A DNA stretch of 26,179 nt from Ophioceras dolichostomum. Lineage: Eukaryota > Ascomycota > Sordariomycetes > Magnaporthales > Ophioceraceae. Position 1 is the stretch's first letter, and each line of letters opens with the position of its first letter. A program made the position numbers and the translations under genes. Below the pieces are notes generated by a model. The model worked only from the letters and a program-made list of their open reading frames with translations, was not told where the DNA came from and did no database searches. Shown here in pieces: positions 19,705-26,179 of the stretch. The DNA is taken from contig PYST01000237.1 in NCBI GenBank assembly GCA_003049485.1, positions 34,185-60,363 on the forward strand. Direction: 5' to 3'.

Positions 19705-21354
19705 TTAATGACGGTGGGTGTCCCGTCTCGAGCTGCCGGACTTGTGATGGGACCGGTGATCCCGGTCTCTGTCTCTGTCTCTGTCTCGGTCCCGGTCCCG
19801 GTCCGGCGGCTGCGGCTGCGGGCGTGAGGGAGGCCCACGTAAAGGTAGCGAATGTGATTGTGGTTGTTGACGCGGCGGCTCCTCGCGCCGTTTGCCTTCG
19901 CTCCCACCGTGGCGCCGGTGCCTGTGGTGTTCAGGGGCGGGCGGCGCCTGCGACCAGCTCTGGTCCCAGTCGGGCGGTGGTGGAGATGCGGGCTGCCAAG
20001 CCTGCTCCGGCCTGGGGTCCGAGTTCCGGCGCCGGCGGCCACTGCCCAGGAGGCGCTCCATGAAGCTGGGCTTCTTCTGCTGGCGGGATTTGAGGCAGTC
20101 GTCTACCAAGGCCACGAGCCCCGTGGCGACGAGCACATCCGAGACGTCGGTCTTGGCAGTGAGAATGGACTCGTCATCGATCCACATGTCGCATGGCGGC
20201 ACCCAGACGCCTTCCAACGCATCTTTTTCGATCTTGCGGGGGCTCCTGACGACGGCCACGATCTGCGCCACGGGTTTCTTCTCCTGGCCTCGGTGCAGGT
20301 TGTAGGACACAGAACCGGTCTGGCGGTCCGTCTTGCGGTGCCACGTGTAGTTGTCGCCCCACCACGAGAACTCGTAGCGCTTCTTGTCCGAAGAGCCGTT
20401 GCGCTTGAGGTCCACGCGTCCGTAGTTGCCGAACTCGAACTTGATGTAGTTGGTGGGCAACATGACGATGGGCTGGGTGTGGTCTCTTCCTGACGACTTC
20501 GACTTCTTCTTTTTGGACGAGGAGGTCATCGAGCTGAAGCTGAGCTTCTTGCTCGCCTTCTTGCCCTTCTGCTCTGGGGACGACGGCGCACTCTCCTGGG
20601 ACTCAGTGTACTTCCGCTTCGTGTTGCAAATCTCGCGGCCCGAGCCGCGGAAGTAGCGGCGCAGCGAGAACTCCCGGCGCGCGAGGTCGTACATGCGCAG
20701 GTGGAAGAGCTGCACAGGGTGAGCTTCCTTCTTGCGGTTTGTCCTGCACATGGTGTCGACTCGAAGGTTCATGTGTCCATCGGGACACAAGTCGTCTTGG
20801 CGGACCAGCAAGGTTCGATTTGAGGGAAACAATTCCGCGAAGATTCGCGCGTCTGAGGTCATCAGGTTGTTGGTTCTCACTCGCGGTTCATAAAACGGCA
20901 GCGCTGGGATCTCCTCTTCCTTGTAGACGCGCATGACCCCATCGCCTTCGAATGGCGGGGGGGGCCATTCGTCACCAGGGTCTGTCGAGGCGTACGTATC
21001 GGTTGAGTCCCGGGGACCAGGGACCCGATACATCTCTGCCTCGAGCGGCCGTTCCATGGGGCCAGGCGGTGGCGGTGGGGGCTGGCGCTGGACGCCATTG
21101 GCGACAGCCTTGCCCTGTGAATGCCGCCCTTGGCTGTAGACGGTTGGGTTTGTGCTGTTCTGATCGTACAAGGACTCCGAGTCTCGGGTCCTCCGGGTGC
21201 TGTTGGAGGTGCTGTAGGTTGTATTGGAGTCTCGAGTAGAGTGTGTTCGTTGCGTAGAGTTGGGGCCCTCCTGATAGTCTCGATACAGTTCTCGATCCCG
21301 GTCCCGGTCCCGGGGATAGGGGTCCCTTTCGCGTCTTCTGTGATCTGACACCAT
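19705..21354 (-). CDS. Conserved fungal protein of unknown function with Arg-Asp repeats at both ends
   Basis: A single-exon gene of 549 residues; I recognise the type but have no name for it. Residues 1-130 are low complexity (Arg/Asp/Ser/Thr/Tyr-rich, with PPPPPP at 92-97). A folded part starts about residue 140 and holds PALPFYEPRVRTNNLM, DDLCPDGHMNLRVDTMCR (187-204) and LFHLRMYDLARREFSLRRYFR (about 216-236). After a Lys/Ser-rich insert (about 255-290) it continues with TNYIKFEFGNYGRVDLKR (301-318), KKRYEFSWWGDNYTWHRK (324-341) and a strand-rich region with PVAQIVAVV, ending near 425. The alternating strands with Y-E-F-x-W ... Y-x-W-x-R recall tubby/LURP-one-like barrels; this is a weak inference. 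The C-terminus (430-549) is disordered, with an uninterrupted Asp-Arg tract at about 518-532. No signal peptide or membrane segment is seen. A TATATAT on the minus strand at 21561-21555 is about 200 bases upstream. Confidence 0.85.
   Translation of the reverse strand: MVSDHRRRERDPYPRDRDRDRELYRDYQEGPNSTQRTHSTRDSNTTYSTSNSTRRTRDSESLYDQNSTNPTVYSQGRHSQGKAVANGVQRQPPPPPPGPMERPLEAEMYRVPGPRDSTDTYASTDPGDEWPPPPFEGDGVMRVYKEEEIPALPFYEPRVRTNNLMTSDARIFAELFPSNRTLLVRQDDLCPDGHMNLRVDTMCRTNRKKEAHPVQLFHLRMYDLARREFSLRRYFRGSGREICNTKRKYTESQESAPSSPEQKGKKASKKLSFSSMTSSSKKKKSKSSGRDHTQPIVMLPTNYIKFEFGNYGRVDLKRNGSSDKKRYEFSWWGDNYTWHRKTDRQTGSVSYNLHRGQEKKPVAQIVAVVRSPRKIEKDALEGVWVPPCDMWIDDESILTAKTDVSDVLVATGLVALVDDCLKSRQQKKPSFMERLLGSGRRRRNSDPRPEQAWQPASPPPPDWDQSWSQAPPAPEHHRHRRHGGSEGKRREEPPRQQPQSHSLPLRGPPSRPQPQPPDRDRDRDRDRDRDRDHRSHHKSGSSRRDTHRH
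19760..19805. repeat. Hexanucleotide repeat encoding Arg-Asp units
   Basis: Tandem six-base units (GTCTCT and GGTCCC variants on the plus strand) inside the C-terminal coding region of the 549-residue protein. A shorter run of the same GGTCCC type lies near its N-terminal coding end at about 21293-21313. Confidence 0.8.
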
Positions 21355-21391
21355 GGTGTAGTAGTGTTGGAGGTTTCGGTTGAGGTGTAAG

Positions 21392-21425
21392 GGCCTAGGT
21401 CAAGCCGAGTACCTAGGTACCTAGG
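21392..21425. repeat. CCTAGGT / TACCTAGGTA palindromic elements
   Basis: GGCCTAGGTC is followed by TACCTAGGTA at 21410-21419 and an overlapping further TACCTAGG ending at 21425, located 38 to 71 bases upstream of the 549-residue protein start codon. Confidence 0.75.
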
Positions 21426-21554
21426 CTAAGGGGGTATGTCTGGTCGTATATGTCTGTGGTCTTTGCTTGAGGTTGGAGATGGGGAGATGGGATGGTTCGA
21501 GTGTGCAGTTCAGGTTCTGGGGAGGGCAGGAGGGGGTGGGCGATCGGCAGGCTC

Positions 21555-21561
21555 ATATATA
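21555..21561 (-). promoter_or_regulatory. TATA-like box for the 549-residue protein gene
   Basis: Read on the minus strand the site is TATATAT within GTATATATG, about 200 bases upstream of the ATG at 21354. Assigned from sequence and position only. Confidence 0.35.
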
Positions 21562-21961
21562 CTCGGCCAGGGGAGCAGGGTGAGCCATGGTTGTGGGATG
21601 GATGTTCAGATTTTCGGCTACGCGCCGTGGATAGATGGGCAAGGGTGATTGGAGATCGGGGATCCTGTCCTGCGTATATGGCTCGATATAGATTGGGCTC
21701 AGAGGTAGGCCTAGAGAGCGAAGGGGTCGATAAGGGTGTGTGACTGATGGTGGGTGAGGACAAAGGGCAACAGCACGTATGAAGTCTCGGATGCGGGTGG
21801 GAGCCGTGTCTCGGTGGACAGCAGCAACGTCTAGCTGCCTGCAGGTGTGGGGAAGAGCATGGGGGGGAGAGGCTTCGGCCATGTGGGATTGCGGATGAGG
21901 ACGAAGCGTGACGGGACAAGGGACGTTGTTATAAGTGGAAGAAGCGTGGAGGTGTGTAAGT

Positions 21962-21985
21962 GTGGAGGCGTGGAGGCGTGGAGGC
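21962..21985. repeat. 8-bp tandem repeat, three units
   Basis: GTGGAGGC occurs three times in direct succession, followed by a partial fourth copy. Confidence 0.85.
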
Positions 21986-22330
21986 GTGCGTAGTGGAGGG
22001 TGCGTGGGCATCATGGAGGCCAGTTGCCGAGGAGACATAAAAGGTCAGTGGTAGCTAAGGTTCATCCACTCGGAGGCGCCAAGGGGGGTGGGTGTCGAGG
22101 GAGTGTCAGTCAGACGCCTCTCGTGTGAAGAAAAAATGCGGGATCTAGCCCGGCGGCGCTCCATGCAAGTCGAGACGGAGGGGAAGGAAAAAAGCAAAGG
22201 AAAGAAACGAGACGAAGACAAAAGGTGTGGGTGGGTGGGCAACAACTCACACACCACATACACCACATGCTCGTCCGTTCGACCTACCCGACTCTAACAA
22301 AGAATTGATCAAGACCAGAAAGCGAAGCTC

Positions 22331-22350
22331 GCAGCGAGACTTCTCGCTGC
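22331..22350. repeat. Perfect 9-bp inverted repeat with 2-nt centre
   Basis: The left arm GCAGCGAGA (22331-22339) and right arm TCTCGCTGC (22342-22350) are exact reverse complements around CT. It lies in non-coding sequence and has no assigned role. Confidence 0.8.
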
Positions 22351-24337
22351 ACACTGATTATGGCGGCTAGCCACGCTGGTGGACGTAGTGGACTGGCCAC
22401 ATGGTCAACGGCAATGCCTGATCAAACATGGGGTCGGGTCCGGTCCCCCGTCTATTCTAGCAGTAAGTCAGCAAGTCAAGCTGCTACTTCCATGAGGAAG
22501 AAAACGTACCAGGCTACTACCGCACTCTTCCCCCACTCGGACTTTTCCATCCCCCGCAATGCTCTCCTCTCCATGTGGCCACATTATTCGTAGCTCATCT
22601 GCGCGAATGGAAGACGAATAGGAGATCGGCAAATCCCAAGCTGGTTGACTGGATGTGCGAATGTGAGCATGATGGAGGCGGAATTTGGAAATTCGCCGAT
22701 CGATGAACAAACTTTTGGGGGAGCGCAAGAAAAACACGCAGTACGCGAGTGTCCGTAGCCGTCCGCCCGCGGTTTGCGCCGTGCTCCCTCCCTCCAGCCC
22801 TGATGTGCCCCAGTCTTGGCTGTTTGTGGTTCCACCCTCCATCCTGTCAAAGCTCGACCTTCCGGAAAGCTGTCAGTTACTGTCCTGGAATGCCATTGGA
22901 GGATGCAGACATCGATCTGCCTCTTCCAGGCTCTTTTTCAATCGCTGGTGCTTGGTGGCACCACAATGGCCTGGCACTGCCTGGCATGCAGCGTCGCCCA
23001 CCGAGAAAGACAAGTGACACCACCTGTGAACCCATTGTAACGCCATCGGCTGGCGTCGCGCCAGGTGGGTACAGTGGTTAAATGCTTGCATGTGCCGCTG
23101 GAGAAATTTTCGATGTTCCCTTCAGGCGGTTGGCCTTGCTCCAAGAGGTGCCTGCAGGTGCATGTCATTGCCGGACGACAATGATGACAGCAACCTCTCG
23201 CCGACTTTTCTTCGTCGCCGCTGCCAGCCGGCCGGGAAGAGGCAAAATCCGGCTTTGGGGAGGGCGGGCTGCTTGACGGTGTCCGGTCCATGTCATCCAT
23301 CCTCCCGACTCCAGAGAGAGACACCAATCCCGGGCCTTGATCCGTCGTGAAAATTGCAAGAAAAAAACGAGAAAATGCCGCAATCGTCATTTCTCCGTAC
23401 CTACTGAGCTGTTAGCCAAAATCGACAGCCAGTCGCAGACCTCCTTCTCGAACGACCCCGTGACGCTACTGAAAATTTCTTCCAGTTGCTTGCGTTTCGG
23501 TTGCTGTGCACATCAGCTTGTAACCCCCATCCCACTGATCCCCAATTCTCTCCGCGGCCATTCGTTACTTCTTCATCATTCTAGGTATCTCCGTTTTTCC
23601 CCCTTTCTTTTTCTGGGCGTTGTTGACGCCATCATGGTCGCAGCGCGGTCTTTAATCGATGTTTTCTACAGGGGGGCAGTGGGCGGAACTCAACGGCCTT
23701 TACCTATCATACAGCACTGGTCCAAGCTCCACGGCACTATTGCCACACTGCCGTTGGGCGTTGGAAAGGGCCAATGGTCTAAAGCACCCCACGAGCTCCT
23801 CTGCTTGCTGCTCAAGAGCTGCTCCAGCGTTTCTTTGCTGGGGTCAACGGAACAATGCTCAACACTTATTTCCCCCCTCGAGGTTGCAGCCCAAGCTCAA
23901 TTTTGGGTGCAGAGAACCCCCCCCTCCATCCTGAAGTTCCAGATGCCTTCATTCCTACGTAGCAGACGTGGAGGGATCCTATGGGACAGAAGCGATCAAT
24001 CAATCTCCCCCTGTTGGTCTGTTGGTGCCCGACTTCGCACTCACTTTCTTTCACTTCCTTTCACTTCCCCTCACAGGACGCCATCCACACCCTCCCTCGC
24101 CGAGCCGAATTGCATCTCAGCCAGCGCAAGGCAATGAGAGAAAGGCAGAATACCAGGAGAGCAGAAACGCAGAAAGACAGAATGTATCGGTTGATCTCAT
24201 ACGCGGACGCGGCGAGACACCCACCAAAGGCACCGCTCAAAGTCGAGGCTGCTCCAAGCGTGCTCAAAGTCATTGATTGCAGTCCACTCCCCTTGGATTT
24301 CCGAATTCGTCCAGCTGCATCTAATGTTGCCCGCGCT

Positions 24338-24357
24338 GCCCTCGATAAATCGAGGGC
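24338..24357. repeat. Perfect 9-bp inverted repeat with 2-nt centre
   Basis: The arms GCCCTCGAT (24338-24346) and ATCGAGGGC (24349-24357) flank AA. It could be a dimer-binding site or a small hairpin; neither is proven. Confidence 0.8.
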
Positions 24358-24446
24358 GAGGAGGCACTAGGATATGGACCTCATCCATACCATCTCGCCG
24401 GCTTTAGTCGGAGTCAGACATCCCCGGGGTTTCCGTCCTCGTTCCT

Positions 24447-24458
24447 GTGACGCGTCAC
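24447..24458. promoter_or_regulatory. 12-bp palindrome with ACGCGT core (MCB-like)
   Basis: GTGACGCGTCAC is a perfect palindrome containing ACGCGT, the core recognised by MBF-type cell-cycle factors. It lies about 550 bases before the start of the C/T-rich leader-like stretch on the plus strand. A regulatory role is speculative. Confidence 0.3.
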
Positions 24459-24999
24459 GAGGAATATGCGTTTGAACGTTTTTCATTGCGATCAATCTCT
24501 GCCTGTTACACGGCTGAGTCGATGATGCTTCCACTGACGTCCGTTGAAATTGGGAAACCGGCTGCTAGCTACGAGCCAGTACATGCTAACTAGCACTGTC
24601 GCTCAACACTGCAGAACTGGTCACGGGGCCCTCTCTTCCTTCTTACTTCCATCCTTTGCTCCTTCTCCGTCCCCATTCATCCTCGATATTCCACAGAAGC
24701 ACAGCAGGGGGTTCACGATCGGGGTGGCACGAACTACAACCCTTCGATCCAGCGAGTAGCCGGTCTCTTCCGGACAGCGCGGTTCGACACCCAGAGATCT
24801 TTCCATCCACTTTCCGCCGTCGCCGTCTAATACCACGGAGCGCACTAGCACCGTTGTCTAGCTGCGTGTCGGGTGAAGACACTGGCTGCGACTGTGAACC
24901 CTTTTTTTGCGGACCAAGCCGCACTGCCGTGTTGTCAACCGCTGATTGGCTGTTCCGCCCTGCATCAGCCAGTGACACGACAGCCCACACCCTCCTACT

Positions 25000-25894
25000 T
25001 CCTCGCCGAGGAACACATGTAGTTCACTTGTTCACTGCCCGCCCTTCTTCCACTTCCCACGTCGGTTCAATCTCCCGCCGATTCTTTTCCAGTACATTCG
25101 CTGGAAGATTTCCTCGAGGGGGACGGTTCGCCCTATCTCCTTCGTCTATCGCCCTGTGCCTGTGCCCGATATCGGTTAGCGGGTTGGGCTGGCGAACCAT
25201 CGTTTCTCGTCCGCCCGCCCTATCTGTCCGACGTCTGTCCAACATCTTCCCAACATCTTTCCCCCGCTCTGTGGTCTCTTCTCTCGGGCAGCCCTTTCGG
25301 GCATCCCAGCGTCCCAGCGTCGCGATCAAAGAAGGAGAAAAAAGGCAACCAGATCGACCCCCTTACAGCCCAGGGTCTGGCTTGGGATCCGGCTTGCCTT
25401 CCTGCAGCTGCGTGGCGGGCGTCTGCGCGAACGCCTCTGCCACGGGCTCTGCTTCGTCCCGCACGTCTGTTGTACACCATAAATCCTGGGTCATAGATGC
25501 TAGGCCGGTGCCCATCTGCTCAGTACTCCGCTACTCCCACCTCTGCTGTCCCCCGCTGCTCCCCTCCCCATCTCTTTCCGACCTTCGTCCTGAGAACCCT
25601 GCATAGGGAGGACGTTCATAGTTCTCCACCACACATATCTGTGCTCTGCAGGCCTCGATCCCCGCGGCCGCCGGAACGTGGGAAGATCCTCGCAACGGGC
25701 CTACATACATTGCTGTGTTGCTTTTATTGTACACCAGCCCACTCTCCGCCCTGCCACCCCCCGGCATTCGTTTGATGCGAGAGCCCAACGGTTTCTGGCT
25801 AGGGCGGCAAATGCGACCAGAAACGATTAAGCAATCGACTGCCACTGGCTTGGCCGAGGACACAGCACCGACTTGCTAACTCCCTATTACACAG
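25000..25894 (+). other. Leader-like C/T-rich region ending in a strong 3' splice site
   Basis: From about 25000 to 25770 the plus strand is rich in C/T, as in long leaders of fungal regulatory genes; a 316-codon open frame at 24656-25606 looks like a by-product of this composition. At the right end TGCTAAC (25874-25880), a near-ideal branch site, is followed 14 bases later by ACACAG (25889-25894 region, AG at 25893-25894). A donor was not identified with confidence; GTTTGA near 25770 is one candidate. This suggests a spliced transcript whose coding part begins after 25895 or beyond the window. Confidence 0.35.
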
Positions 25895-26179
25895 GTGTTA
25901 CTGGGCTGCCCGGCTTTTTCCACATCCAACAATACCTTGAGCAGGACAGCCCTCAATGCCGCACTCCGGGGGTACACGTCAGGCGCAGATGTCTCATGTC
26001 CCATCGTGGCATCCACCCACGGCTCGGATGCACTGGCGGGCAATTTAAGCATGTCTCCCACCACCCGCTGGTGGAACTCGAGACCCTGTCAGTGCTATTG
26101 ATGGGCAAGTTGGGGGGACCTGGGTGTGTGGCAGCCCAAAAGGATCCTGAGCAGCGACCTTCAAGGTGCGGCCTACCTC
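25895..26179 (+). other. Possible exon of a gene running off the right edge
   Basis: After the splice-site-like sequence one frame is open to the end of the window (VTGLPGFFHIQQYLEQ..., or starting internally at MSHRGIHPRL). A second frame is open to 26101. Neither reading is recognised, and codon use does not favour either. It may be coding exon or spliced leader. Confidence 0.25.

Larger units (their letters stand above)
21355..22330. other. Upstream region of the 549-residue protein gene
   Basis: Promoter and leader of the minus-strand gene: C/T-rich on the minus strand, with TACCTAGGTA-type elements at 21392-21425, a TATA-like element at 21555-21561, and 8-bp tandem repeats at 21962-21985. 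No convincing gene is seen on either strand. Confidence 0.55.
22351..24999. other. Long region without a supported gene
   Basis: About 2.6 kb. Open frames exist on both strands, up to 266 codons at 23337-24137, but none shows a domain, a credible N-terminus or coding-type codon bias, and no consistent exon chain could be built. Inverted repeats lie at 24338-24357 and 24447-24458. A rapidly evolving gene or a non-coding RNA cannot be excluded by eye. Confidence 0.5.

Noticed and set aside
23337..24137. 266-codon open frame on the plus strand
   Set aside because: No domain, no coding-like codon use, and composition equal to surrounding non-coding DNA.
24656..25606. 316-codon open frame on the plus strand
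   Set aside because: Rich in Ser, Pro, Arg and Leu as expected from C/T-rich leader sequence; no domain seen.

Overview
This is a gene-dense nuclear segment from a filamentous ascomycete (Pezizomycotina, probably Sordariomycetes). The evidence is short introns with fungal splice signals (GTRNGY-type donors, CTRAC branch sites), G/C-ending codons in the coding exons, pyrimidine-rich 5' leaders, and proteins whose closest remembered relatives are from this group (2EXR proteins, fungal Mrp51, long BBC1). Two single N characters, each directly after a homopolymer, suggest a draft assembly. Everything here was read by eye; no database search was run.

Layout from left to right: a possible gene fragment at the left edge (1-114); a five-exon secreted, probably GPI-anchored Cys-rich protein with a duplicated module (913-2146, +); the catalytic subunit of queuine tRNA-ribosyltransferase in two exons (2494-4029, -); a 1.9 kb divergent intergenic region; a 2EXR-domain protein (5954-6754, +); mitoribosomal protein Mrp51/bS1m (7619-9004, +); cytosolic ribosomal protein eS17 in three exons (9478-10156, +); an Rtr1/RPAP2-type RNA polymerase II CTD phosphatase (10749-11573, -); a 1.26 kb divergent region; a three-exon BBC1-type SH3 protein of cortical actin (12832-16595, +); a 3.1 kb low-complexity intergenic block with microsatellites, a C13-N run and an A92-N run; an unnamed conserved fungal protein with Arg-Asp repeats at both ends (19705-21354, -); and about 4.8 kb with no convincing gene. 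The last 1.2 kb of that block looks like a long leader with a spliced intron for a gene lying beyond the right edge.

The genes are mostly housekeeping: tRNA wobble modification, cytosolic and mitochondrial ribosomes, Pol II CTD dephosphorylation and endocytic actin. They do not form a pathway or a biosynthetic cluster, and I see no transposase, CRISPR array, tRNA, rRNA or phage gene. The points most worth following are the twofold Cys-module architecture of the 913-2146 protein, the hidden first exon of the TGT gene, the apparent absence of cysteine from the whole 1200-residue BBC1 protein together with its thrice-repeated R-x-R-[MI]-A motif, a Cbf1-type plus Tbf1-type site pair upstream of eS17, and the unnamed domain of the 19705-21354 protein. 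I did not find clear evidence for a new multi-gene system.
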